The notes: generated by a model not told the origin, from the letters alone. A stretch of DNA of 64,000 nucleotides from Pseudomonadota bacterium (GCA_021782495.1 JAJXUV010000007.1:45648-109647), one strand, 5' to 3'. Numbered from the stretch's first letter, positions 47,211-55,719 are shown. A program made the numbers and translations.

Positions 47211-47276
47211 TAACCGAGCTGCGACCATGAGGGAGCGGTGAAATAACAACCGTTCCCTCATGGTCGCAGCTCGGCT
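47211..47276. repeat. Family A repeat with compensatory changes
   Basis: TAACCGAGCTGCGACCATGA, then GGGAGCGGT, a short AAATAACA loop, and ACCGTTCCCTCATGGTCGCA then GCTCGG. Compared with the other copies, both arms carry the matching changes (GCTGCGACCAT with ATGGTCGCAGC), so the stem is kept while the sequence differs. Confidence 0.9.
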
Positions 47277-47384
47277 AGAAACTAGCTTGCGGTTGTGGTA
47301 AAATATAACTATTATAATGAGTCGCTGCTTAGCAAGTGGCTATTTTCAGTGCTTAAAAATTGTACTGATTTCAAGGGGGTAAAA

Positions 47385-48230
47385 ATGGCATCTACAGAAC
47401 CTATACCAGCGGATGTGCCTTTCGAAATAAAGGATTATCATTCTTTTTGGCAAGCCTGTTCTGAGTTGAATCCAGACGCTTTATTTCTATTGGCAAAGAT
47501 CTTGTGTGACGAAACGGTAGCTCAAAAATATTCGCACATTATCGGACAAATTAAGCAAGATCGATGCTCTGCTTACTATATTGCAGGGCTTGCTTATTCT
47601 TTCGCAGATGAACCGAAAAGAACAGAGATTAACCACTTTCGAAATACGGAGCAAGAGTTAAACGGCCACGGCCACGGCCACGGTCAATGCCAATCTTTTT
47701 CTAACTTAGGTATCCCGCTTTTTCTTCCCGAGCATTCTAATACAGAATTGAATGCAAAATTAATTTATAGGGAGTGTAAGAAAGATAATGAATCTGGGAA
47801 AAGACCTCATTTCCAGCAGGCTGGCACTCCTGCACAAGCGGATGAGGACGTGTACTTTTTGGCAGATGAGGACGAAGATAGATCGCTATCGGATGATGAA
47901 AAATATTTAAGAGCGCCGGGAGATGAACCACTCAGCTTTCAGACCTTGTCTAATTTTTTAGATAAAGCCAGACAATTTGTAATAGACAACCCTAAACCAT
48001 TTATTGTCCTTGGCTTGGTATTGGCTATTGGGGGTATGGCTGTTGCGATAAGTTTTGCACCTATTATAACTCCGCTCGCAGGAGTGGGATTATGCTTTGC
48101 CATAGCGGCAGGTTGTAAATTATATAGACATGGTTTTTTTGGAAAGCCGAGTGGTGAGAAGAAGGGAAGTGACGCAACTCCGCCGCCTCGGAGGTTTGGC
48201 CTTAGTTATGATTACGATCGCCCCGACTGA
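47385..48230 (+). CDS. Effector-like protein, paralogue 1 of a tandem pair
   Basis: This 281-residue protein starts at MASTEPIPADVP (AAGGGGGT before the ATG; a longer frame upstream lacks support). TATAAT at 47313-47318 is a promoter candidate. Residues about 20-75 (SFWQACSELNPDALFLLAKILCDE ... SAYYIAGLAYSF) align with residues 30-80 of the next gene. A HGHGHG run lies at about 94-99, followed by an acidic linker. FVIDNPKPFIVLG at 198-210 opens a hydrophobic hairpin, and CKLYRHGFFGKPSG precedes a Pro/Arg-rich tail. No known family; it shares the C-terminal module with the proteins at 22216, 34223 and 48616. Confidence 0.72.
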   Translation: MASTEPIPADVPFEIKDYHSFWQACSELNPDALFLLAKILCDETVAQKYSHIIGQIKQDRCSAYYIAGLAYSFADEPKRTEINHFRNTEQELNGHGHGHGQCQSFSNLGIPLFLPEHSNTELNAKLIYRECKKDNESGKRPHFQQAGTPAQADEDVYFLADEDEDRSLSDDEKYLRAPGDEPLSFQTLSNFLDKARQFVIDNPKPFIVLGLVLAIGGMAVAISFAPIITPLAGVGLCFAIAAGCKLYRHGFFGKPSGEKKGSDATPPPRRFGLSYDYDRPD

Positions 48231-48260
48231 AAACAAATAAATCCCAAACAGAGCTAAATT

Positions 48261-48457
48261 AACCGAGCCGCGACCGTGAGGGAGCGGTGGTTCGCAGTAC
48301 AGAATTAGAATGACGAGGAAATGTCAACAGGCCCTATCTGTCATCCCTGCGAAAGCAGGGATCCAGTAAGAAACCCTATATTGAAACTGGATCCCTGCTT
48401 TCGCAGGGATGAATCGTAACTACGAACCACCGCTCCCTCACGGTCGCGGCTCGGTTA
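48261..48457. repeat. Family A repeat carrying a nested family B element
   Basis: The outer arms (AACCGAGCCGCGACCGTGAG, then GGAGCGGTGGTTCG, with the complementary right arm) enclose about 125 bases. A complete family B element at 48338-48411 sits inside. The element fills half of the 385-base gap between the two paralogues; the rest holds the promoter of the second (TACAAT near 48557) and no gene. Confidence 0.92.
48338..48411. repeat. Family B repeat, long form, nested in a family A element
   Basis: CTGTCATCCCTGCGAAAGCA, then GGGATCCAGTAAG, a short spacer, and CTGGATCCCTGCTTTCGCAG then GGATGA. Nearly identical to the copy at 7766. Its nesting shows that family B elements spread after this family A copy was in place, or that the pair moved as a unit. 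Confidence 0.9.
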
Positions 48458-48615
48458 GAAACTACCCGATAGTTCTAATAAAATACCGAGCCCTGCCTAT
48501 TTCTTGCCCAATATTTTGACAAATAATCTTCTTTTGTGCTAAAGTGCTTAAAGAATGATACAATCAAAAAAAGTGCCTTTAAAAGAAATTACAATAAATC
48601 CAATGAGGTAAAAAA

Positions 48616-49818
48616 ATGGCGTCACAAGAACCAGGTGTTTTACTAGAATCTGGAGTTCTGCCTTCTAATTCTAAGAATCACCTTCATATTCCTATGAGAG
48701 ATTTATGGGCTCGCTGTAATGCTCTGAATGCGGAGGCTTTGTTTGTATTGGCAAGAATTCTTTGCGGCGAGATGGAAGTTCAAGAAAATCTTCTTATCCA
48801 AACAGATCTGAAATCCGCGTATTATTTAGCACAGACCGCTCACCTTTTAGCACAATCACAAACTACAAAAAAAGAAATTGACGCTTTTATAAACAGGCAA
48901 CATTTAAGAGCGCAAAATTTAGAGGGGGTGTGCAAGATTTTTCCTAGCCTGGGCCTTGTTAATGGTTGCATTCATGGTGCCCTTTCTGCCCGTGCTTTGT
49001 ATGACAAGATCCGTGCTGAAAGGCCAACATTAGAAAACAAAGGGCAAAAAAGGGGAGGGGATGGTGGATCCCCTCAACCATCGGAGGGCAGTGAAGGCAA
49101 TTTACCCCAAGAAGGAGAGATGAATGTATTCGAACCCGAAGGATCCTCAAATGCGCGAGACTTACAATGGCTAGATAATGATGGTAAAGGCAATTTACCC
49201 CAAGAAGGAGAGATGAATGTATTCGAACCCGAAGGATCCTCAAATGCGCGAGACTTACAATGGCTAGATAATGATGGTAAAGGCAATTTACCCCAAGAAG
49301 GAGAGATGAATGTATTCGAACCCGAAGGATCCTCAAATGCGCGAGACTTACAATGGCTAGATAATGACGGTAAAGGCAATTTACCCCAAGAAGGAGAGAT
49401 GAATATATTCGATCCCGAAGATCTCTCCAATGAGCAACGCCTAAGTGGGCGAAACCTACAAATGCCAAACTCAACAGAGCCAAAAAATAAATCTGTTTTT
49501 ACTGAGGCGATACAGTTTGTAAAAGATCACCCCGCACCTTTCATTATCCTAGGTGTAGGGCTTTTCATTGGAGTTGCTCTTGCTACGCCGGTGGTCAGTC
49601 CTGCTGTGCTGGCGGGTCTTCTGACCATTGGCATTGGAATCAAAATGGGCGCTGTAATCGGTGGTATAGCGATTGCGGACCATGCAATAGGGTCTGCTAT
49701 GGTAGGCGTGGGGATTTTAGCAATCGTTACTTGTTGTAGTATAAGGTTTTTTGGCAGAAAAACTTCTGAAGAAAAAAAGATTGAAATACCGCTTCAACAA
49801 GTCTATAACGGTACATAA
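48616..49818 (+). CDS. Effector-like protein, paralogue 2, with 31-residue tandem repeats
   Basis: This 400-residue protein is a paralogue of the preceding gene: LWARCNALNAEALFVLARILCGE and SAYYLAQTAHLLAQ align with it. Residues 161-253 are three copies of a 31-residue unit (GNLPQEGEMN, VFEPEGSSNA, RDLQWLDNDGK), and a diverged fourth begins at 254. FVKDHPAPFIILG at 301 opens the shared membrane module, here with a longer Gly/Ala/Ile hydrophobic region of about 75 residues, then RFFGRKTSEEKK. GAGG followed by TAAAAAA precedes the ATG. Function unknown; effector status is inferred from family and context. Confidence 0.72.
   Translation: MASQEPGVLLESGVLPSNSKNHLHIPMRDLWARCNALNAEALFVLARILCGEMEVQENLLIQTDLKSAYYLAQTAHLLAQSQTTKKEIDAFINRQHLRAQNLEGVCKIFPSLGLVNGCIHGALSARALYDKIRAERPTLENKGQKRGGDGGSPQPSEGSEGNLPQEGEMNVFEPEGSSNARDLQWLDNDGKGNLPQEGEMNVFEPEGSSNARDLQWLDNDGKGNLPQEGEMNVFEPEGSSNARDLQWLDNDGKGNLPQEGEMNIFDPEDLSNEQRLSGRNLQMPNSTEPKNKSVFTEAIQFVKDHPAPFIILGVGLFIGVALATPVVSPAVLAGLLTIGIGIKMGAVIGGIAIADHAIGSAMVGVGILAIVTCCSIRFFGRKTSEEKKIEIPLQQVYNGT
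49096..49440 (+). repeat. 93-base in-frame tandem repeat (minisatellite)
   Basis: Three copies of a 93-base unit start at 49096, 49189 and 49282 and differ by about one base (GATGGT versus GACGGT in the third). A fourth, diverged copy starts at 49375 and fades by about 49440. The length is a multiple of three, so copy-number change would keep the reading frame of the host gene. Confidence 0.95.
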
Positions 49819-49839
49819 AAAATAATAAAGTTTTCCACA

Positions 49840-50349
49840 TCACCGCCCGGGTATTAAAATCGAGTCATTTATTTTCAAAATTAACTCTTTTTCTGCCTGA
49901 TTAAATTGTTGCAACAGTGCAGCAATGGTTTCTCCATCAGGCAGCGTCAATTTTGGCGCGATTTCGTATAAAGGGATCAAGACAAACAACCGCTCTTTTA
50001 AACCCGGATGTGGCACCTGATACGTTTTGTCTTGATAGATCAAATTATCGTACAGCAAAACATCGATGTCGATTAAACGCGGTCCCCAGCATTCTCGTCG
50101 CACACGGCCTTGTTGTTTTTCAATGGCAAGACAAGCGCATAACAATTCTTGTGGCGAATAGCTTGTTTCGATCTGCACGACGGCATTGAGATAATCGTCT
50201 TGGGGCGGTCCCATGGCAGGGGTTTGATACAGACTAGACACAGCGGATATGTTTATGTTGGGATCTTGTGTCAAGGCAGCGATCGCAGTCTGCATTTGTA
50301 ACAAAGGACGATCTAAATTACTGCCTAGGGCTAAGAATGCATTGGCCAT
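49840..50349 (-). CDS. folK: 6-hydroxymethyl-7,8-dihydropterin pyrophosphokinase
   Basis: HPPK of folate synthesis, 169 residues. Motifs are FLALGSNLDRP, the pterin-binding DYLNAVVQIET and the metal-binding GPRLIDIDVLLYD, followed by VPHPGLKERLFVLIPLYEI. It begins 4 bases after pcnB; pcnB-folK is a conserved pair in gammaproteobacteria. Confidence 0.95.
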   Translation of the reverse strand: MANAFLALGSNLDRPLLQMQTAIAALTQDPNINISAVSSLYQTPAMGPPQDDYLNAVVQIETSYSPQELLCACLAIEKQQGRVRRECWGPRLIDIDVLLYDNLIYQDKTYQVPHPGLKERLFVLIPLYEIAPKLTLPDGETIAALLQQFNQAEKELILKINDSILIPGR

Positions 50350-50353
50350 CGGA

Positions 50354-51712
50354 TTATTCCGCTTCTATCTTTATTTCAGACGGTTTTCTAGAAGAACGAC
50401 GGCGTCTTCGCCGAGGTTTGGGTTTAGAAGCGGAAGCAGTCGCCGCCATTAAAGTGTGTCGGGTTTCTTCGTTGTCTGCTTGCCACCTTGTCCACCAATC
50501 GGCAGCCGCTCCTAAATTATCTTCTATCAAAGCACGCAGACACAAAAAATCATAAGCGGCTCTAAACCGTGGATGACTCACCAAACTTTCAATCCTCTGT
50601 TTCTTTCGTTCAATGAGGTTGAATTGCAATAACCAAATATCCAATACAGTTTCGGTCACCAATTGTGTGAAAGCAAGATGCTTTTTGGCTTTACTCAATA
50701 CCATTTGAGCGACTCTTTCTAACTGAATGTCGGGATACTCTTTGGAAGGCGGTTCTTTTTCCAGTTGGATTTGCAAGGGATACCATAAAAAGACAGACAC
50801 TAGAAAAGCTGGATTGATGGGTTTATTCTCGGCAATTCGCGCATCGGTATTTTTTAAAGCGCTTAAAATAAATTTGTCGGTAGCCAAGTGCAAAGTAGGG
50901 TGAGCTAATGCTTTTTCAGTGAGTGGGTATAAATACTGTAACACTTCATGATGACGTAATAGGGTGAAAGTATTGACGGCATTGCCTTGACTAAATAATT
51001 TGTGACTTTCATCCGCCAAACGTGAAGGTGCAATGCTACTCAATAAATGACGTTTTTTGGCAATAGCCTGAGCGGTATGGTCTTCCAAAGTCATCCCGAG
51101 TTTGGCTGCAAAACGAATGGCGCGCAAAATGCGGACCGGATCTTCGCGATAACGCGCGTCTGCTTTTCCAATGATGCGAATAATACCTTGCTTCAGATCG
51201 TCTAAGCCTTGTGTGTGATCGATGATGTGGTTGTGTTTCACGTCGTAATAGAGTGCATTCAAAGTAAAATCGCGTCGCCACACATCGTCTTCCAGCGTGC
51301 CATACACATTGTCTCTTTTTAAAATCCCTTCTCGGTTTTTCGATTGATGTGGCCCTTCTTTGCCTTCTTTTCTAAAAGTGGCCACTTCAATGATGTCTTT
51401 TTTAAAATAAATATGTGCCAATCTAAATCGCCTACCGATTAACCGGCAATTTTTAAATAAACGCCGTATTTCTTCCGGTTTGGCATTGGTGGCGACATCA
51501 AAATCTTTGGGTTCTCGGCCTAAGAGTAAATCTCGAACGCTGCCGCCGACCAAATAAGCTTCAAAACCCGCTGCGTTTAAAGTGTCTAAAACAATTAAAC
51601 AAAGGTGGCTTAAGCGGTCGCGGGATAAGGTATGCAGAGCGGCGGGAATAATTTGGGGTTCCCTTACAAGAGATTCATTTTTCGAAAAAAAGTTTTTAAT
51701 AAAAGAAAGCAT
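50354..51712 (-). CDS. pcnB: Poly(A) polymerase I
   Basis: This 452-residue class II nucleotidyltransferase adds poly(A) tails that promote RNA decay. Motifs are AYLVGGSVRDLLLGREPKDFDVAT (metal site), the PcnB-type LFKNCRLIGRRFRLAHIYF, RRDFTLNALYYD and EDPVRILRAIRFAAKLG. The C-terminus is a basic Arg-rich tail (KPKPRRRRRRSSRKP), as in E. coli PcnB. The GRRFRLAH motif separates it from cca at 26226. The gap after its start (51713-51921) shows no gene or clear repeat. Confidence 0.95.
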   Translation of the reverse strand: MLSFIKNFFSKNESLVREPQIIPAALHTLSRDRLSHLCLIVLDTLNAAGFEAYLVGGSVRDLLLGREPKDFDVATNAKPEEIRRLFKNCRLIGRRFRLAHIYFKKDIIEVATFRKEGKEGPHQSKNREGILKRDNVYGTLEDDVWRRDFTLNALYYDVKHNHIIDHTQGLDDLKQGIIRIIGKADARYREDPVRILRAIRFAAKLGMTLEDHTAQAIAKKRHLLSSIAPSRLADESHKLFSQGNAVNTFTLLRHHEVLQYLYPLTEKALAHPTLHLATDKFILSALKNTDARIAENKPINPAFLVSVFLWYPLQIQLEKEPPSKEYPDIQLERVAQMVLSKAKKHLAFTQLVTETVLDIWLLQFNLIERKKQRIESLVSHPRFRAAYDFLCLRALIEDNLGAAADWWTRWQADNEETRHTLMAATASASKPKPRRRRRRSSRKPSEIKIEAE

Positions 51713-51921
51713 TCGATGTTATAGCCTATTTAATGTACAGGGTGTATGGGGTTTGTAGATCTAAAGTGATCCTAGCAGGTCTTGATTCAGGATGCTAGTT
51801 AGTCATCAATGTGATTATTTTTTTAATGTATTGTAAGAAATTGACTAGCTTCTCCCAAAATGCTTGAAATTAGTGCTAAAACTGCTATCTTTATTGAGGC
51901 AGAGTATAGCGAGAGGTATTT

Positions 51922-52314
51922 ATGATGAAGCTGCGAATCAGCGATGTGTCTCAATCTCTAATGGCCCATTCTCCCGATACAGCCTTTTGCGTAGATCTCC
52001 ATAATGGTACTGTATTAGAACTTGATGCCATTTCTACCGAAGAGCAACGTCTTTACAAATCCCTACCTTTATTGGAAGAAGCGCAAAGCATGGGTGTTTG
52101 TTGGGATTTTGTCGATGAAATTGAGGATCCGGCCGTGTGCCGTGAATTACACACTATTTTAAAACATAGCCACGAAGCGCATGAATTTCCTGAATTTACA
52201 GAAGCTTTGTATTATCATGGTTTAGAAGAAGAATGGGAAACGTATAAAGAAGAACGCTTACAACACATTTTAGCGGATTGGTGTGAACATCATGGAATAG
52301 AGTATAATTACTAG
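51922..52314 (+). CDS. UPF0158-family protein
   Basis: This 130-residue acidic protein has the layout of UPF0158: CVDLHNGTVLEL at the start, WDFVDEIEDPAVCRELHTIL in the middle, and EWETYKEERLQHILADWCEHHGIEYNY at the end. The family function is unknown. GAGAGG precedes two adjacent ATGs. An extended -10 (TGCTATCTT) lies about 45 bases upstream. Confidence 0.75.
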   Translation: MMKLRISDVSQSLMAHSPDTAFCVDLHNGTVLELDAISTEEQRLYKSLPLLEEAQSMGVCWDFVDEIEDPAVCRELHTILKHSHEAHEFPEFTEALYYHGLEEEWETYKEERLQHILADWCEHHGIEYNY

Positions 52315-52381
52315 GGTCTGTTTACATTAGCGAATTGTAAATAAGCTCTAGATTTACATTTTATACATCAAGGATCTCATC

Positions 52382-53728
52382 TTGTCTAAAGTCAAAGCGG
52401 TTTATCGGTGTCAAGGTTGTGGCGCTCAATTTCACCAATGGGCGGGGCAATGTCTAGAATGCGGTCAGTGGAATAGCATTGTAGAAGAAGTGTTGCGAGA
52501 ATCCAAGCGAGGCGGGAGTCAATACGCCGGGCAAAATACCGACGTCGTTTTATTGAAAGACATTGCTTTAGAAGCGGTGGCGCGTTTGTCTTTAGATCAA
52601 GGCGAATTGGATCGGGTTTTGGGCGGTGGTTTGGTCCCTGGTTCGGTGGTGTTGATTGGTGGCGATCCGGGGATCGGAAAATCCACTTTGTTATTGCAAG
52701 CCATGGCGATGCTGCCTGCCAGCGATAGGCCTTTGTATGTCACCGGCGAAGAATCTTTACAACAAGTGACTTTGCGTGCGCGGCGTTTGGAATTGCAATT
52801 GGATCATTTGAAATTATTAGCCCACACGAATGTTGAAAGCATTTTGCAAATTGCTGCTGCTGATAAACCCAAAGTGATGGTGATCGATTCCATTCAAACC
52901 ATGTATACCGATACCTTGCCATCGGCAGCAGGCGGTGTAGGGCAAGTTCGAGAAAGTGCCGCCCAATTGGTGCGTTTTGCCAAGGAAAGTGGTACCTCTT
53001 TATTTTTAGCCGGTCATGTCACCAAAGAAGGGGCTTTGGCCGGGCCGCGCGTTTTAGAACACATGGTAGACACGGTTTTGTATTTTGAAAATGAACAAGA
53101 CAGTCGTTATCGGATCATTCGTGCCAGTAAAAATCGGTTTGGTACCGTCAATGAATTGGGTTTGTTCGCCATGACTGAAAAAGGCTTGAGAGGCGTACAC
53201 AATCCTTCAGCTTTGTTTTTATCGGGTTTTAGAAGCGATGTGCCCGGCAGTGTGGTGATGGCGACTTGGGAAGGTACGCGCCCTATGTTGGTGGAAGTGC
53301 AAGCTTTGGTGGACGAAAGTCCTTTGGCAAATCCAAGGCGTGTTACTTTGGGTTTGGATGGCAATCGCTTGAATATGTTGTTGGCTGTTTTGCACAAACA
53401 AGGCAATGTCGCTTGCTATAATCAAGATGTGTTTGTAAATTTAGTAGGTGGGATCAAAATCGCTGAAACGGCTGCAGACATCGCTATTTTATTGGCCGTG
53501 GTGTCTAGTTTAAAAGAAAGACCTTTGCCGCAAGATTTATTGGTATTCGGCGAAGTCGGTTTGTCGGGCGAAATTCGTCCGGTGCAATATGGTCAAGAAC
53601 GTTTGAAAGAAGCTGCTAAATTGGGTTTCAAACGCGCGATTGTGCCGAAGGCCAATCAACCGAAACAAGTTTTGGATATTGAAGTGATAGCCGTTTCGCA
53701 CTTAAAAGAAGTGTTGGAACAAGTGTAG
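52382..53728 (+). CDS. radA: DNA repair protein RadA
   Basis: This 448-residue RecA-like helicase stimulates branch migration in recombination. The N-terminal zinc finger is YRCQGCGAQFHQWAGQCLECGQWNSI, Walker A is GGDPGIGKSTLLLQ, the RadA-specific motif is KNRFGTVNELGLF, and a C-terminal Lon-like domain follows. It starts with TTG, with AAGGA 8 bases upstream; no in-frame ATG fits. The ComEC neighbour at 58.7 kb fits a competence role for RadA, though the distance makes this loose. Confidence 0.95.
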   Translation: MSKVKAVYRCQGCGAQFHQWAGQCLECGQWNSIVEEVLRESKRGGSQYAGQNTDVVLLKDIALEAVARLSLDQGELDRVLGGGLVPGSVVLIGGDPGIGKSTLLLQAMAMLPASDRPLYVTGEESLQQVTLRARRLELQLDHLKLLAHTNVESILQIAAADKPKVMVIDSIQTMYTDTLPSAAGGVGQVRESAAQLVRFAKESGTSLFLAGHVTKEGALAGPRVLEHMVDTVLYFENEQDSRYRIIRASKNRFGTVNELGLFAMTEKGLRGVHNPSALFLSGFRSDVPGSVVMATWEGTRPMLVEVQALVDESPLANPRRVTLGLDGNRLNMLLAVLHKQGNVACYNQDVFVNLVGGIKIAETAADIAILLAVVSSLKERPLPQDLLVFGEVGLSGEIRPVQYGQERLKEAAKLGFKRAIVPKANQPKQVLDIEVIAVSHLKEVLEQV

Positions 53729-53746
53729 TAATGAATAGAGGTCAAT

Positions 53747-54514
53747 ATGCAAATTAAAGGGACTATTGCAGTGGTCACGGGCGCTGCTTCGGGAATGGGT
53801 GCGGCGACGGTGCGATTTTTGGCGCAACAAGGGGCTAAAGTCGCTCTCTTGGATGTCAATGAAAACACATTGAAACCTATTGCGCAAGAAGTGGGTGGAT
53901 TGCCTATCGTGTGTGATGTTACGCGTGCCGAGGATGCTGCCGCCGCTTTTGAACAAATCGAAGCCAAATTGGGACGCTCTGGTATTTTGGTGAATTGTGC
54001 AGGGATTTGTCCGGCAGAGCGAGTCGTGGGGAAAGACGGTCCCATGCCTTTGGAAGCTTTTAGTCGGGTGATCAACGTCAATTTGATCGGCACGTTTAAT
54101 ATGCTACGCTTGGCAGCCAATTGGATGAGTTTAAGAGAACCGCCCTTTAATGAAACGGGCGAGCGAGGCGTGATTATCAATACCGCTTCTGTGGCGGCTT
54201 ATGAAGGGCAAATAGGCCAGGCGGCTTACAGTGCGTCCAAAGGTGGTATCGTCAGTATGACTTTGCCCTTGGCCCGAGAATTAGCGCGGTTTGGTGTTCG
54301 GGTCATGACCATTGCGCCGGGCATTATGCAAACGCCGATGGTGGAGGGCCTGCCGCCCGCCGTGCAAGAAAGTTTGGCGGCACAAGTGCCTTTTCCTAAG
54401 CGATTGGGGAAACCCGAAGAATACGCAGAATTAGTTGGACATATTATAAACAATGTTATGTTGAATGGAGAAGTGATTCGCTTGGATGGCGCGATTCGGA
54501 TGCAGCCTAAATAA
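53747..54514 (+). CDS. SDR oxidoreductase, HSD10-like 3-hydroxyacyl-CoA dehydrogenase
   Basis: This 255-residue short-chain dehydrogenase has TGAASGMGAATVRFLAQQGAKVALLD (NAD-binding), NCAGICPAERVV, the catalytic YSASKGG and IAPGIMQTPM. The insert EPPFNETGERGVIINTASVAAYEGQIGQAAYSASKGG is typical of type-2 3-hydroxyacyl-CoA dehydrogenases of fatty acid and branched-chain oxidation. No other beta-oxidation gene is near. It ends 8 bases before the tRNA promoter. Confidence 0.85.
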   Translation: MQIKGTIAVVTGAASGMGAATVRFLAQQGAKVALLDVNENTLKPIAQEVGGLPIVCDVTRAEDAAAAFEQIEAKLGRSGILVNCAGICPAERVVGKDGPMPLEAFSRVINVNLIGTFNMLRLAANWMSLREPPFNETGERGVIINTASVAAYEGQIGQAAYSASKGGIVSMTLPLARELARFGVRVMTIAPGIMQTPMVEGLPPAVQESLAAQVPFPKRLGKPEEYAELVGHIINNVMLNGEVIRLDGAIRMQPK

Positions 54515-54522
54515 AGAAGCTG

Positions 54523-54550
54523 TTGACATTTTCATTCAATACGTTACAAT
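54523..54550 (+). promoter_or_regulatory. Promoter of the Gly-Cys-Leu tRNA operon
   Basis: TTGACA (54523-54528) and TACAAT (54545-54550) are 16 bases apart. The bases after the -10 are C-rich (ACCCTCCACGC), the kind of discriminator that makes stable-RNA promoters sensitive to ppGpp and DksA. Confidence 0.75.
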
Positions 54551-54564
54551 ACCCTCCACGCAAA

Positions 54565-54640
<76 letters not shown>

Positions 54641-54665
54641 ATTATTTGGAGCCTGCTTTTTTAAA

Positions 54666-54739
54666 GGCTGGGTGGCAGAGTGGTCATGCTGCGGCCTGCA
54701 AAGCCGTTTACGTCGGTTCGATTCCGGCCCTAGCCTCCA
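54666..54739 (+). tRNA. tRNA-Cys (GCA)
   Basis: 74 bases with encoded CCA. Acceptor GGCTGGG pairs with CCTAGCC with one G-T pair; the anticodon loop CCTGCAAAG gives GCA; the T-loop is GGTTCGATTCC. Second gene of the tRNA operon. Confidence 0.96.
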
Positions 54740-54802
54740 AATTTAAGCGTTCTTACTTACAGTTCACTAGGCTGAGTCAGAATTGTAAACAAGTCCACAC
54801 AT

Positions 54803-54892
54803 GCCCGGGTGGCGAAATAGGTAGACGCAAGGGACTTAAAATCCCTCGGGAATAAACCTCCCGTGCCGGTTCGACTCCGGCTCCGGGCACCA
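54803..54892 (+). tRNA. tRNA-Leu (UAA)
   Basis: 90 bases with encoded CCA and a long variable arm (CTCGGGAATAAACCTCCCG), as in class II tRNAs. Acceptor GCCCGGG pairs with CCCGGGC; the anticodon loop ACTTAAAAT gives TAA. Last gene of the operon. Confidence 0.96.
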
Positions 54893-54902
54893 TCATGTTC
54901 AG

Positions 54903-54931
54903 AAAAATAGGCAGAGGAATGCTATTTTTTT
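54903..54931. terminator. Putative bidirectional terminator after the tRNA operon
   Basis: AAAAATAG and CTATTTTT form an AT-rich stem around an 11-base loop, followed by more T. It lies 10 bases after tRNA-Leu and overlaps the stop of the convergent gene. The stem is short and weak, so this is tentative. Confidence 0.4.
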
Positions 54932-55446
54932 CTTGAGCCTAAATCTCTATCGCCCTCTTCTCCTTTAATGAGGTGCGTTAGCTCATCGCATAAAATAAAT
55001 TGATTATTTTTAACTTGAAAAAAAGCATTGATTTGCATTTTAACTATACTACCATCCTTTTTTACGGCGTCAACAATATGAACCGTAGCAATTTTGTCAT
55101 CTTTAATAACCAGATGTTTTATAGTAACTTTTGCTGATTTTAATGATTTTTTCTGCGCTTTCATGTGCGCAACAAAATCATTATAATTTAGAGTTTTTCC
55201 ATCAACATATTGCACATAATTTTCTGAGAAATATTTTGCGTAAGTCTCTTCCTCGACATCCATTGATTCAATGGTATCGTGCAGAGCGTTTTCTACAAAT
55301 AATTTCATTTTGCTATATGAGTCAGTATTTGAAGCATTGGTTACCGAGCCTACTTCTGGCACGTCACTTTTTGCAGTTAAAGCAACACAACAGGATAGTA
55401 AAAAAACACAAAAGCATTTTCCGAAAACATTCAATAACGTAGTCAT
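54922..55446 (-). CDS. Secreted SnoaL/NTF2-like protein
   Basis: This 174-residue protein has a signal peptide (TTLLNVFGKCFCVFLLSCCVALTAKS). Cleavage may be at ALTA-K, or LLSC may act as a lipobox. The mature part looks like an NTF2/SnoaL fold: VENALHDTIESMDVEEETYAKYFSENYVQYVDGKTLNYNDFVAHMKAQKKSL, then beta strands (KVTIKHLVIKDDKIATVHIVDAVKKDGSIVKMQINAFFQVKNNQFILCDELTHLI). It probably acts in the periplasm; the ligand is unknown. I start at MTTLLN (GGGAG upstream). A family A repeat lies immediately upstream and may contain its promoter. Confidence 0.72.
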   Translation of the reverse strand: MTTLLNVFGKCFCVFLLSCCVALTAKSDVPEVGSVTNASNTDSYSKMKLFVENALHDTIESMDVEEETYAKYFSENYVQYVDGKTLNYNDFVAHMKAQKKSLKSAKVTIKHLVIKDDKIATVHIVDAVKKDGSIVKMQINAFFQVKNNQFILCDELTHLIKGEEGDRDLGSRKK

Positions 55447-55491
55447 TTTTTTCTCCCAAATCATGATTTTTATTTTCAGTGAGCCCTTGAT

Positions 55492-55654
55492 TTAACCGAG
55501 CTGCGGCTGTCAGGGAGCGTTGGTTCAAAACAAGGAACTATGATTCTTAAACGATTAAATTTAAAAATAAATTATAACATAAAATTTCCCCATTTTTACT
55601 TAACCGTGGTTCTTTACTTCGAACCACCGCTCCCTGACGGTCGCGGCTTGGTTA
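55492..55654. repeat. Family A repeat with AT-rich insert, diverged left arm
   Basis: TTAACCGAGCTGCGGCTGTC, then AGGGAGCGTTGGTTC, is an imperfect partner of GAACCACCGCTCCCTGACGG then TCGCGGCTTGGTTA. The 95-base middle is very AT-rich. It accounts for most of the 273-base gap between the secreted protein and the smr gene. Codons upstream of the smr start come from this element. Confidence 0.85.
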
Positions 55655-55719
55655 TTTGGTTTGATTTTTTAACTATTTGGCGCGATACTTATAAAAATAG
55701 CGCGATTTTGAAGAAAACT

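Noticed and set aside
49096..49440. CRISPR-like array
   Set aside because: The repeats are directly adjacent without spacers and lie in frame within a protein gene; no cas genes are present.
48959..49483. Long minus-strand frames (174 and 118 codons) opposite the 31-residue repeats
   Set aside because: Their repeated peptides are produced by the tandem DNA repeat on the other strand. They have no start signals, and the plus-strand protein is supported by a paralogue.
47385..49818. PmrA-like sites upstream of the tandem paralogues and of the 746-residue gene at 22216
   Set aside because: CTTAAAAAT or CTTAAAGAA single motifs occur, but no partner 9-mer at 11-base period and no -10 at 7 bases; they do not fit the pattern of the other three sites.
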